Source: Streptomyces eurocidicus (GTDB lineage: Bacteria > Actinomycetota > Actinomycetes > Streptomycetales > Streptomycetaceae). From it: DNA of 64,000 nucleotides. Location of the stretch: the NCBI RefSeq assembly GCF_002891295.1, contig NZ_LGUI01000002.1:868001-932000 (forward strand). Reading direction: 5' to 3'. The notes below the pieces were generated by a model. The model searched no databases, was not told the DNA's origin, and saw nothing but the letters and a program-made list of their open reading frames with translations. The position numbers and the translations under genes are program-made. Positions 49,686 to 57,719 of the stretch are shown piece by piece. Positions within the stretch are counted from its first letter, which is position 1. Every line of letters starts with the position of its first letter.

Positions 49686-52070
49686 TCACCGGGCGGGCCC
49701 GGCACCCCCCGGCCCGGTCGGCTCACGGGGAGCACGGGGAGCACGGGGCGCCCGGTAGGTGCGGGCGAGGTGCTCCTGGAGGCGTGCGTGGCGGAACTGG
49801 TAGACCGCGCCGGCCTGGCGCAGCACGCCCCGCTGGTAGGCGTCCTCCAGGAAGGCGACGGTGGCCCAGGGCAGCCGGCCGGTCAGCGGCAGCCAGATCC
49901 GGGCGAAGACCAGCCACTGGCCCCAGGCGGTCAGGCCGAGCACATAGCCGAGGGCACCGCCGAGCCCGCTGATGACGCCGAGCTTGAGCGACGACCTGAG
50001 GTTCCAGACGAACGGGCCCACGAGCATCGACATGGGCCGGATCGCCAGCCAGGAGCCGACGCCGACCAGGAGCCCGAAGACGACCGCCCAGACGGCGAAC
50101 TGGGCGACGGACGTCCGGCGGTTGGTGCGCAGCAGACTGACCGGGTTGACGGCGGACCGGATGTCGAGCGGGGTCTGGAGGAGGACCAGGAGCGCGAGCG
50201 CGGGGCCGGCCCCGACCGCGAACACGACCCCGAAGAGCAGACCGTCGTCGAGAGCGATCCGCAGGGCCGTCGGAAGGCCGAAGCCGCGCAGGAAGCCGGT
50301 GATCACTCCGTGGATGAAGCCGTAGCCGTAGCCGAAGACGAGCCCGAACAGCGATCCGAACAGGAACCGGGTGGCGGCTCCCCGCCCGATCTTCCCCGCC
50401 CCCGCCCTCCTGAACACCCGCACGCCCACGTTGGACGGTGGCACCGCGGTGTCCTTGGCCGCGACCAGGAACCAGTACGCGATCCCGAGGGTGACCCCGG
50501 CGAGGAGCCCCACCACCAGCCCGTCGGCGACCTGGAAGCCGAGCGCGTCGAAGAGGGTGCCGACGAGCCCGTCGACGAACCCGATGGTCAGACAGATCAC
50601 CATCGCGAGCACCAGTGTGCGCGTGGAGCGCCGCAGCCCCGAGCCGAACCGCCACCACTCCAGGTTGGGGGTGTCGAGCCGGGACAGGTGGTGGGCGAGG
50701 TAGCCGAGCCAGTACCGGGCGCGTTCCGGGTCGAGGTCCCGGCGCGACCCGCCCGCCGGAAGGGGCTCCGGCCGGGAGCGGTAGGCGGCGGCGACGAAGT
50801 TGTCGAGGAGGTGGTCCTCCAGCTCCTCGGGGCCCGTGAACCGCCCGCTGTCCAGGAGCGAGGCCGGGTCGCGGCCCGGGGTGTCGCTGTAGACGGCGCG
50901 CGCGAGCGTGACCATCAGCGGGGTGGTCAGCACCGCGGCGAGATGGGCGCCGCCGGGGCCGTGCGGCCGCTCGCCCAGCTCGCTCAGCACGGGGTCCCAC
51001 GCGGTCGTCGCGGGGTCCCCGCCGCGGGCCTTGCGCGTGGTGCGCGGCAGATAGTCGGTCAGATCGCCCAGCGTGAGATCGCTGAGATCCACCGCGGCCG
51101 CGGAGGTGAGCACATCGGTCTCCGCCACCGCGGCCGCGTACTCCGCCGGACGGCTCGTCAGCAGCAGGGGCAGCGTGGTGGCGTTGAGCGCCTCCAGCGC
51201 GGGCCGGTTCAGCCCGCCGGCGATCTCGTCGAAACCGTCCAGCACCGGGAGGATCCGGCCGCTCTCGACCAGCGCGGCGGCCAGGCTCGGCCCGCCGGGC
51301 CCCGGCGCGGCGAGACCGGGGTGATCACGGGTCAGCTGTGCGGTCAGCCAGTCCCGGAAGGTGAGGGCGGTCGGGTCCCAGGCGCCGATGGTGAAGATCA
51401 CCGGTACGGGCTCGGCGCGCGCCCTCGACTTCAGATAGTCCAGGACGAACCGCATGGTGAGGATCGTCTTCCCGGAACCGGGCCGGCCCAGCACCACCAG
51501 CCGCCCGGACGGTATCCGCCGGTACACGCAAGCGATCTCGTCCAGCCGGCCGCCGAGATCCAGCGGGCCGTGCGTGCCCCCGGCGGGCAGCCGCCGGATG
51601 TTGGCCCAGTGATCGGTGAGCTCCTCGGGAGCCGGCCGCCAGCGCACCGGCAGCGGGTACGGATCGTGCACCTGCCGCTGCTCCTCCTCGCGCTGCCAGC
51701 GGGCGGCCACCGCGTGGGCGAGTTGCCCGGCGACGTCCGCCAGGGCGTCGTGCCACACCGAGGGCGGCTGCCCCGGAGCCGGTTCGACACGGTCCGCGGG
51801 CTCGTCCGGCAGGCCCGCCGGCTCGTCCGGCGGGTCCGCGGGCCCCGCCCGGCGGACGGCGGCCGCGAGCAGTTCCTCGCGCTCGGCCGGTTTCAGCCCG
51901 AGCGCGTCGGCCAGCAACCGCACCGTGGTCACCCGGGGGTCGGCGCGCTCGCCGGTCTCCAACCCGCGAATGGTGCGCACCCCCACCCCGGCGCGCTCCG
52001 CCAAGGTCTCCTGGGTCATTTCCGCGTTGTGCCGCAGCCGCCGTAACAGCGTGCTGAACTCACTGGCCAC
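49686..52070 (-). CDS. XRE-NACHT NTPase with C-terminal membrane helices
   Basis: A 794-residue STAND-type protein. Residues 1-65 form an XRE helix-turn-helix (LRRLRHNAEMTQETLAERAGVGVRTIRGLE). The NACHT NTPase has a P-loop GRPGSGKT at 195-202 and a Walker B-like LPVLDGFDEIAG. The C-terminal third has about eight hydrophobic helices. Such proteins may sense threats and signal at the membrane. The GTG at 52070 follows GGGAGG; codon 9 is TTA (52044-52046 on the plus strand), suggesting bldA control. It is divergent from the SARP gene, so both may belong to the same regulatory locus. Confidence 0.82.
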   Translation of the reverse strand: MASEFSTLLRRLRHNAEMTQETLAERAGVGVRTIRGLETGERADPRVTTVRLLADALGLKPAEREELLAAAVRRAGPADPPDEPAGLPDEPADRVEPAPGQPPSVWHDALADVAGQLAHAVAARWQREEEQRQVHDPYPLPVRWRPAPEELTDHWANIRRLPAGGTHGPLDLGGRLDEIACVYRRIPSGRLVVLGRPGSGKTILTMRFVLDYLKSRARAEPVPVIFTIGAWDPTALTFRDWLTAQLTRDHPGLAAPGPGGPSLAAALVESGRILPVLDGFDEIAGGLNRPALEALNATTLPLLLTSRPAEYAAAVAETDVLTSAAAVDLSDLTLGDLTDYLPRTTRKARGGDPATTAWDPVLSELGERPHGPGGAHLAAVLTTPLMVTLARAVYSDTPGRDPASLLDSGRFTGPEELEDHLLDNFVAAAYRSRPEPLPAGGSRRDLDPERARYWLGYLAHHLSRLDTPNLEWWRFGSGLRRSTRTLVLAMVICLTIGFVDGLVGTLFDALGFQVADGLVVGLLAGVTLGIAYWFLVAAKDTAVPPSNVGVRVFRRAGAGKIGRGAATRFLFGSLFGLVFGYGYGFIHGVITGFLRGFGLPTALRIALDDGLLFGVVFAVGAGPALALLVLLQTPLDIRSAVNPVSLLRTNRRTSVAQFAVWAVVFGLLVGVGSWLAIRPMSMLVGPFVWNLRSSLKLGVISGLGGALGYVLGLTAWGQWLVFARIWLPLTGRLPWATVAFLEDAYQRGVLRQAGAVYQFRHARLQEHLARTYRAPRAPRAPREPTGPGGAGPAR

Positions 52071-52096
52071 AGGTCCCGGCCTCCCGCTCGGATATG

Positions 52097-52124
52097 TTGT
52101 TTTCCCAGGTGGGGAATCTAGCGT
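52097..52124 (+). promoter_or_regulatory. Probable promoter of the LuxR-SARP gene
   Basis: TTGTTT (52097-52102) and TAGCGT (52119-52124), spacer 16 bases, 110 bases before the start codon. Good match to the housekeeping sigma pattern of Streptomyces. Confidence 0.45.
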
Positions 52125-52233
52125 GGCCACCGGCCGGATACGGCCGGTCCCCCTGGCCTGTCCGTTTCCGGGCGTCGGGACCAGCCTCGACGGCATCCGC
52201 CGCAGGAAGCGGCAAGGAGCCAGGGGAGCCACG

Positions 52234-53301
52234 ATGCCGATCACCGCAACCGCCGGCCGGCCGGCCGTCGCCACGCTCAGGGATCAGGAGCGCGAGGTCC
52301 TCTACGCGGTCGGATGCGGCCTGCGGGACGACGAGATCGCCGCCGCGCTCGCCATCCCCGAGGACGCGGTGGCCGGACACCTCGCCCGGATCCTCGTCAC
52401 ACTCGGGCTGCGGGACCGCGCCGCCCTCATCGTCCACGCCTTCGACTGCGGTCTGGTCGCCCCCGGCCGGGGCCCCCGCAGACGGACGGCGGGGCCGGTG
52501 CCACCGGTGGCCCGCCACGTACCCGGACCGCGGATACGGATCTCGGCGCTCGGCCCCCTGCGGGCATGGTGCGACGGACAGCCCCTGGACCTGGGGCACC
52601 TGCGCCAGCAGGCCGTGCTGACGGCGCTCGCGCTGTGCCCCGGCCGGACGGTCAGCCGGCAGGAGCTGCTCGACGGGGTGTGGGGCGAGGAGCCGCCGAA
52701 CACCAACGTGGTGCCGGTGTACATCTACCGGCTGCGCAAGATCCTGCGCGGGGGAGAGGGCCCGGACTCGGCGATCGAGCGCGATCAGTGCGGCTACCGG
52801 CTGCGCCCCGGCTCGGTCACCGTGGACGTGGCGCGGATGGAGGAGCTGGTCGGCGCGGCCGGCGCGGCCGAGCGGGCGGGCGAGCTGGCCGAGGCGGTCC
52901 GGGTCTGCGCGCAGGCGCTGGAACTCTTCCGCGGCGAGCCCCTGGCCGGCCAGCCGGGGCCGTTCGCCGAACTGGAGCGGCTGCGGCTCACCGAGCGCCG
53001 GATCGTCCTCGTGCAGCGGAAGCTCGACTGGCAGTTGCGGCTGGGCCGGCACTCCGAAGTGATCGACGAGCTGTCCGCCCTGACGGTGGCACAGCCCCTC
53101 AACGAACCGGTCGCCGCGATGCTGATGCGCGCGCTGTACCTCAGCGGCCGGCAGGCGGACGCGCTGACGGTGTTCGACCGCACCCGCCACCGGCTGGCCG
53201 AGGACCTGGGGGTCCTGCCGGGCCGGATGCTGCGGCGGACGCACAGCATGATCCTGCGCGGGGACGAGGCCCGCCTCGACCTCACCGGAACCGCGCGGTG
53301 A
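52234..53301 (+). CDS. LuxR-HTH and SARP-type pathway regulator
   Basis: A 355-residue activator with unusual order. Residues about 15-75 are a LuxR/GerE helix-turn-helix (EREVLYAVGCGLRDDEIAAALAIPEDAVAGHLARILVTLGL). Residues about 95-185 are an OmpR-like winged helix, followed by the BTAD domain (MEELVGAAGAAERAGELAEAV, LYLSGRQADALTVFDRTRHRLAEDLGVLPG) of SARPs. SARPs usually activate nearby natural-product genes, so the KS/ACP/condensation locus is the likely target. ATG 52234 with GGCAAGGAGCCAGGGG upstream. The downstream gene overlaps by 4 bases. Confidence 0.88.
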   Translation: MPITATAGRPAVATLRDQEREVLYAVGCGLRDDEIAAALAIPEDAVAGHLARILVTLGLRDRAALIVHAFDCGLVAPGRGPRRRTAGPVPPVARHVPGPRIRISALGPLRAWCDGQPLDLGHLRQQAVLTALALCPGRTVSRQELLDGVWGEEPPNTNVVPVYIYRLRKILRGGEGPDSAIERDQCGYRLRPGSVTVDVARMEELVGAAGAAERAGELAEAVRVCAQALELFRGEPLAGQPGPFAELERLRLTERRIVLVQRKLDWQLRLGRHSEVIDELSALTVAQPLNEPVAAMLMRALYLSGRQADALTVFDRTRHRLAEDLGVLPGRMLRRTHSMILRGDEARLDLTGTAR

Positions 53302-53999
53302 CGGGAGCGGCACGGCGCACGCCCGGCGAGGAGCTGCTGCTGGCGAGGGTCTCGGCGGCGGCCGGCCGCGAGCGTCTCGGCAAGCGGTGCGCCACCTACG
53401 CGGGAGCCGCGCACACGGCGTACGCGATGACCCGCTGGCCCCGGGCGATCCGCGATCTGCTGGCCTTCGCCGGGTGCGGCGGACGCCATGGGGCGAAAGG
53501 GCACGAGGACGCGCGGCTGGACCTGTACGAGCACGGGATGACGATCGCCGTGAAGGGACGGATCCACGTCGTCCGCTACGACTCCACCGCCGTGTTCCCG
53601 GCGGGCCCCGCGAGCCGGTACGCCTCCGCCTGCACGCTCACCGACGTCCACGGGGCGCGGGTTCTGCTGCACGGCGGCCCCGGGCAGGAGGACACGGCGG
53701 AGTGGTGGTCCGAGATCCGGCGGGGCGTCACCCGTGCCCAGCTGTCCACGGCGCTGGCCGCACTGGGCCGGGGCGAGCGCCTGACCTTCGGCGACGTCTG
53801 GCTGACCCGGGAGGACCTCGGATACGGGGAGATCTGTGTGCGCTGGCAGCAGATCCGGCGCGTCCGGTTCCGGGAGGGAGCCGTGGAGCTCGACGTCGAC
53901 GGGACCTGGCACGGACTGGGCTCCGGGGCGTCCGAGATCCCGAACCCCTTCGTCCTCCGCGCGCTCGTCGAGAGCCTCGGGCCGGAGGGCGCGCGCTGA
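53298..53999 (+). CDS. DUF6585-type protein coupled to the SARP gene
   Basis: A 233-residue soluble protein, beta-rich with repeated pairs such as DLYEHGMTIAVKGRIHVVRYDS, ARVLLHGGPGQED and EICVRWQQIRRVRFREGAVELDVDGTWHG, typical of PH-like or DUF6585 proteins. It starts at a GTG that overlaps the SARP stop (GTGA), so it is expressed with the regulator. No catalytic motif. Function unknown; it may be a partner or sensor. Confidence 0.7.
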   Translation: MTGAARRTPGEELLLARVSAAAGRERLGKRCATYAGAAHTAYAMTRWPRAIRDLLAFAGCGGRHGAKGHEDARLDLYEHGMTIAVKGRIHVVRYDSTAVFPAGPASRYASACTLTDVHGARVLLHGGPGQEDTAEWWSEIRRGVTRAQLSTALAALGRGERLTFGDVWLTREDLGYGEICVRWQQIRRVRFREGAVELDVDGTWHGLGSGASEIPNPFVLRALVESLGPEGAR

Positions 54000-54124
54000 C
54001 CCCCGGAGTGTCCGGAACGGGCCGTTCAGGAGGGGCGTTTCATCGCGATGTCAACGGCCGTGCCTAACGTCGGAGCGTTTCCCGGCGGCTGCCCGCCGTC
54101 TCCACTCGAGGAAGAGAAGAAGCG

Positions 54125-54880
54125 ATGACCCTGGTCAGCAGATGGAAGAAGGCGGCCTTCGCCGCCGGCGCGGCGGCGGCCATGGTGGCCGCCACGGCCG
54201 TCGTACCCACCGTCGCCCACGCCGATCCGGCGCGTCACTACTACGTGGAGCTCGGCGGCACGGGCGCGGCGGCGCCCTCGCCCGACTGCACCCGCAGCTA
54301 TGGATTCGCCAACAAGCATCTCAACGGGGGCATTCCGGTCCCGGTCTGTTACCCGGCGAGCGCCGGACCCTGGCTCAACGGCCAGAACTCCCCGGACCTG
54401 AGCGCACCGAGCTTCGACGCCAGCGTGCAAGCGGGGTACCAGAACCTGCTGGCCGCCGCGGAGGCCACCCACCGCAAGGACCCGGGCGCCCGCCTCACCA
54501 TCGTCGGCTACTCACAGGGTGCGCAGGCGGCCGACCAGGTGCTCCAGAAGATCGCCTCCGGCGGGACCGGCATACCCCGCTCCCAGGTGAACGGCATGCT
54601 CTACTCCGACCCGATGCAGCCGGGCACCGGCATCTGGGCCAAGCTGCCCAAGGGCTGGAGCGCCCTCGGGTTCACCTCACCCGGCGCCGGCCCGGCGAAG
54701 TTCGACGGCGTCCCGGTGCAGCGCTTCTGCATCCGCACCGACGGCGTCTGCGACGCGACCTCGCTGGCGTCCGTCGGCGGCTTCCTGGTCCAGCACCCCA
54801 AGTACGGGCAGGAAGGCGACATCATGACGAAGACCATCGGCAACGACGGCGGTGAGGGAGTCGTCTGGTACGACTCCTGA
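54125..54880 (+). CDS. Secreted cutinase-like serine hydrolase
   Basis: A 251-residue exported alpha/beta hydrolase. The signal peptide ends near AHADP at residue 35. The nucleophile elbow is IVGYSQGAQAADQVL, the cutinase/PE-PPE-type GYSQG. DPMQPGTG and FCIRTDGVCDATSL follow, and the catalytic His would be in the later GFLVQHPKYG. Cysteines fit disulfides. It probably cleaves an ester or lipid outside the cell. AGGAAGAGAAGAAGCG precedes the ATG. Confidence 0.82.
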   Translation: MTLVSRWKKAAFAAGAAAAMVAATAVVPTVAHADPARHYYVELGGTGAAAPSPDCTRSYGFANKHLNGGIPVPVCYPASAGPWLNGQNSPDLSAPSFDASVQAGYQNLLAAAEATHRKDPGARLTIVGYSQGAQAADQVLQKIASGGTGIPRSQVNGMLYSDPMQPGTGIWAKLPKGWSALGFTSPGAGPAKFDGVPVQRFCIRTDGVCDATSLASVGGFLVQHPKYGQEGDIMTKTIGNDGGEGVVWYDS

Positions 54881-55031
54881 CCACCCCTCGCACGGCCGTG
54901 GAACGAACGGGCGACTCGGGGGAGTGCCCGGAGCCGGTGGTCCACCGACCCCGGGCGCCGGCTCGTACCGCGGCGTGAGCGGGCCCCGGAGCGCACACCA
55001 CCGCGATGCCGTTGGCGAATCCGGGGCCTGC

Positions 55032-55069
55032 GCACTTCGCCCCGCCGGTTATCCGGCGGGGCGAAGTGC
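55032..55069 (-). terminator. Terminator hairpin at the transposase stop
   Basis: Perfect 17-bp stem GCACTTCGCCCCGCCGG/CCGGCGGGGCGAAGTGC with loop TTAT. The transposase stop codon lies in that loop. Confidence 0.7.
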
Positions 55070-56698
55070 TGCCAGGTGGGAGATCCGGGTGCGGGCTCGG
55101 GGCCGGTCTGCTGTCCAGGTGTCGATGCGGGCGAGGTTGATCGCGGCGGCGGTGAGCTGGTGCTGTAGCCGGGTCTTCGCGAGTCCGTGGTAGCGGCATT
55201 TTCGCAGGCCAACGGTTTGGACGGCTTGGGAGATGGTGCCCTCGACGCCGGCGCGGGCCGCGTAGCGTTCTCTCCAGGCGGGTGTGTTCTGGATGGCGCG
55301 CGCGTGCTGGATGGCTTCGTGTTCGGGCCGGGGCCGCAGGGTGATCTCCCGGCGCATGGCGGCGGTCGAGCTGACGCACTCAGCGCGGACGCGGCAGGGA
55401 CGGCAGTCGGTCGCGGAGAACTTCACCCGGACCACCGGGGTGCCACGGTGGGATAGCGCTTCGCGCCACTGACCAGTGGTGATGCCATTCGGACACGTTA
55501 CGGTCCTGTGGCCCCAGTCCACGGCGAAGGCTTCCTGCGTGTAGGCGCCGGCCGCCTGGGCGGTGGTGTTGCCCGTGACCGGACCGGTCAGAGTGACGCC
55601 GTACCGCTGGAGAGCGGTGACGATGCGGGAACCGTCGAGATAGCCCGTGTCGAGCAGGTGCTCGTCGGGCAGCAGGTCCCGGGCCGCGAGGCCGTCGTGA
55701 ATCGTGTCGGTCGCCTTGATGTCGGGGACGGTGGAGTCGGTGGTCAGCACGTGGGTGAGCAGGTTCGGGGTGTCCGGCGTGCAGGTCTCGGTGAGATGGA
55801 CCTTGAACCCGTCCCACTTGATGTCGCGCTTGATGCTGTAGCGGACCTCGGTGTCATAGGGGCTGACCAGGCGCTTCGCGCCCGGCGGGCAGTCTTTTGG
55901 GTAGCGCCATCGCACCTGCCCCTCCGCGTCGAGCCAGTACTGCTGCACCCACGCCTCACGCAGGATGCGCACTGAGGGCAGTTCACGCAGCCAGGCCGGG
56001 GAAGAGGGAGCGAACACGTCGTGCAGCAGCCGCATTCCGTCGGCACCGCTCTGTTCGGCGAGCTCGGCCCGCTTGCCGCGGCCCTGCGGCAGCCAGTAGT
56101 CCTCGGCGCGCGAGGCATACCGCTCGAACCAGGCAGGCTCGGCGTGATCGGTCAGCCAGGCAGGAGCCGCAGCCGCCCGCGCGTTGAGCGCCGCCCTCAG
56201 AGTTTCGATGACGAACTCCAGCCGGTTCAGCGACCGGATAGAGGCCAGCACATGCGTGGAATCGGTGCGGGCCCGCCCGCCCGACCGCAGCAGACCCGCC
56301 GCGCGGGCCGCGTCCAGGACCCGGTCGAAGATCAGCTGTCCTGCCTCGGCCGCGACCAGCCGGCCGCGGAACTCACTCAGCACCGAGTAGTCGAAACCCG
56401 GGTCGGTCAGCTCCATGTTCAGCGCGTATTTCCAGTCGATACGCGCCCGCACTGCCTGCGCGGCTTGCCGGTCCGCAAGCCCCTCGGCGAACTGAAGTAC
56501 CGAGACCAGCGCCAGACGGCCCGGTGACCAGGCCGGCTTACCCCGCGAGGGAAACAGGTCGGCGAACTGCTCGTCGGTGAACAGCACACCCAGCTCGTCC
56601 CGGACACGGATCGCCAGACTCCCCTTCGGGAAAGCCGCCCGAGCCACCCGGACCGTCTCCGCCGGAACATCACCCGGCGCCCCCGGCTGCATCGACAT
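55049..56698 (-). CDS. IS1182-family transposase
   Basis: A 549-residue DDE transposase. The N-terminal FTDEQFADLFPSRGKPAWSP segment and LVSVLQFAEGLADRQAAQAV are typical of the IS1182 group. The catalytic acids fit D in RARTDSTHVLAS, D in LLDTGYLDGSRIV, and E in ARAGVEGTISQAVQTVG. A CRPCRVRAEC cysteine motif is present. Length and motifs are intact, so the element is potentially active. ATG 56698 follows GGGGAGGG; the frame extends 99 codons upstream outside the domain. Confidence 0.9.
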   Translation of the reverse strand: MSMQPGAPGDVPAETVRVARAAFPKGSLAIRVRDELGVLFTDEQFADLFPSRGKPAWSPGRLALVSVLQFAEGLADRQAAQAVRARIDWKYALNMELTDPGFDYSVLSEFRGRLVAAEAGQLIFDRVLDAARAAGLLRSGGRARTDSTHVLASIRSLNRLEFVIETLRAALNARAAAAPAWLTDHAEPAWFERYASRAEDYWLPQGRGKRAELAEQSGADGMRLLHDVFAPSSPAWLRELPSVRILREAWVQQYWLDAEGQVRWRYPKDCPPGAKRLVSPYDTEVRYSIKRDIKWDGFKVHLTETCTPDTPNLLTHVLTTDSTVPDIKATDTIHDGLAARDLLPDEHLLDTGYLDGSRIVTALQRYGVTLTGPVTGNTTAQAAGAYTQEAFAVDWGHRTVTCPNGITTGQWREALSHRGTPVVRVKFSATDCRPCRVRAECVSSTAAMRREITLRPRPEHEAIQHARAIQNTPAWRERYAARAGVEGTISQAVQTVGLRKCRYHGLAKTRLQHQLTAAAINLARIDTWTADRPRARTRISHLAALRPAG

Positions 56699-56718
56699 CG
56701 ACACCCTCCCCACGCAAA

Positions 56719-56761
56719 ACGTCGGTCTCCAAGACCACAACCAGATCTTGGAGACCGACGT
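56719..56761. repeat. Hairpin upstream of the transposase start
   Basis: Arms ACGTCGGTCTCCAAGA (56719-56734) and TCTTGGAGACCGACGT (56746-56761), 16 bp perfect, 11-base loop, between the right end of the IS and the transposase start. It may act as a transposase binding site or block read-through into the gene. Confidence 0.6.
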
Positions 56762-56842
56762 CACGCACAGAGCACCCCGGATTCGCCAACGGCATCGCCA
56801 CAACGGCTCCGGGGCCCGCAGGCGTTTCCGGCGCCCGGGGTC

Positions 56843-57154
56843 AAGTGATGTGTTCCGGACAGGCCGTCGAGTCGGCGCGCCCCTGTGAGCGAAGGGGAGA
56901 GCGGTCGTACGGCGCGGTGCGCCCGGCCCGCTCTCCCCGGTCTTGCGGCGGCTCCCGCCTGCGAAGATCATTAACTCGGACGCCCCGCCCCGCACTCCGG
57001 TGAAAAGCGGCTCAAAAGCGTCTAAATAGCGTGTTTACCAGCTATTCCGTCGGGGATTGATCTCTCGCTCTCAAGATTGCTCAACACGGCGTCGCCGCCA
57101 CAACAGCACCGTTCCGGCCGCGACGTCCCAGCCACCGAGACAGGAGCCCGACGC
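56843..57154. other. Intergenic region between IS and A-T-R cluster
   Basis: 312 bases without a supported gene. It holds a hairpin GGGGAGAGCGG/CCGCTCTCCCC (56894-56904 and 56928-56938), possibly the terminator of sequence displaced by the IS. An AT-rich stretch contains AATAGC/GCTATT (57025-57030 and 57041-57046), a small dyad that could be an operator for the next operon. Confidence 0.4.
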
Positions 57155-57640
57155 ATGCTGCCCGCCATGCCCAGCCCCGACCGCGAACGCTTCCTCGCCG
57201 AACCGCGCGTCGGCGTCCTGGGAGTCACCGACCCCCGGGGCGGCGACCGCGCACCCCTGATCGTGCCGGTGTGGTACGACTACGAGCCCGGCGGCGACGT
57301 GATCGTCCAGATGGGCCGCGAGACCATCAAGGCGCGGCTCCTGCGTGCCGCCGGCCGGTTCAGCCTCTGCGCGCAGGACGAGGGCCGGCCGTACCGCTAC
57401 GTCAGCGTCGAGGGCCCCGTCACGGCGATCCAGGACCCGGTCGACCCGGCGCTGCGCGAGGCGATGGCCCGCCGCTACCTGGACCCCGAGGAGGCGACCG
57501 GCTACCTGGAGGCGACCGCCGGCCAGCTCCAGGACGACATCGTCTTCCGCATGCGCCCGCAGCACTGGCGCAGCGCGGACTTCGCCGCGTTCGCGGCGGA
57601 CTTCACCGAAGCGGGCACGGGCCGGGGCGGCGCCGGCTGA
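57155..57640 (+). CDS. PNPOx-like FMN/F420-fold protein
   Basis: A 161-residue split-barrel protein of the pyridoxamine 5'-phosphate oxidase-like superfamily. It has PDRERFLAEPRVGVLGVTDPRGGDRAPLIVPVWYDYEPGGDVIVQMG at the N-terminus and VEGPVTAIQDP near the middle, the usual pattern of strands that bind FMN or F420. In this context it may carry out a redox step on the product of the A-T-R enzyme. The chosen ATG at 57155 has CAGGAG upstream. It is 79 bases before the A-T-R gene and probably the first gene of the operon. Confidence 0.82.
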   Translation: MLPAMPSPDRERFLAEPRVGVLGVTDPRGGDRAPLIVPVWYDYEPGGDVIVQMGRETIKARLLRAAGRFSLCAQDEGRPYRYVSVEGPVTAIQDPVDPALREAMARRYLDPEEATGYLEATAGQLQDDIVFRMRPQHWRSADFAAFAADFTEAGTGRGGAG

Positions 57641-57719
57641 GCACCGGCACACCACTCGCACCGCCGCACCGCACCTCGCGCGCACCTCGCGCCGAAGCCA
57701 TACAAGCAAGAAGGACTCG

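Larger units (their letters stand above)
55003..56798. mobile_element. IS1182-type insertion sequence
   Basis: The element ends in a 24-bp inverted repeat, GCGATGCCGTTGGCGAATCC then GGGG (55003-55026), and its exact complement at 56775-56798. It contains one IS1182-family transposase gene. A perfect hairpin overlaps the transposase stop and another sits upstream of the start. Further inverted blocks lie outside (see separate entry), so the true ends may be wider. No target duplication is evident. Confidence 0.8.
54947..56842. repeat. Extra nested inverted blocks flanking the IS
   Basis: Outside the 24-bp ends are GCGGGCCCCGGAGC (54979-54992) with its complement at 56806-56819, and GACCCCGGGCGCCGG (54947-54961) with its complement at 56828-56842. 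Spacers between blocks differ on the two sides (17 versus 8 and 10 versus 7 bases). They may be degenerate long IS ends or arms of an original palindrome into which the IS inserted. Confidence 0.65.

Noticed and set aside
48504..52046. 1180-codon plus-strand frame across KS and antisense to the NACHT gene
   Set aside because: No domain similarity; KS and NACHT motifs are clear in their own frames.
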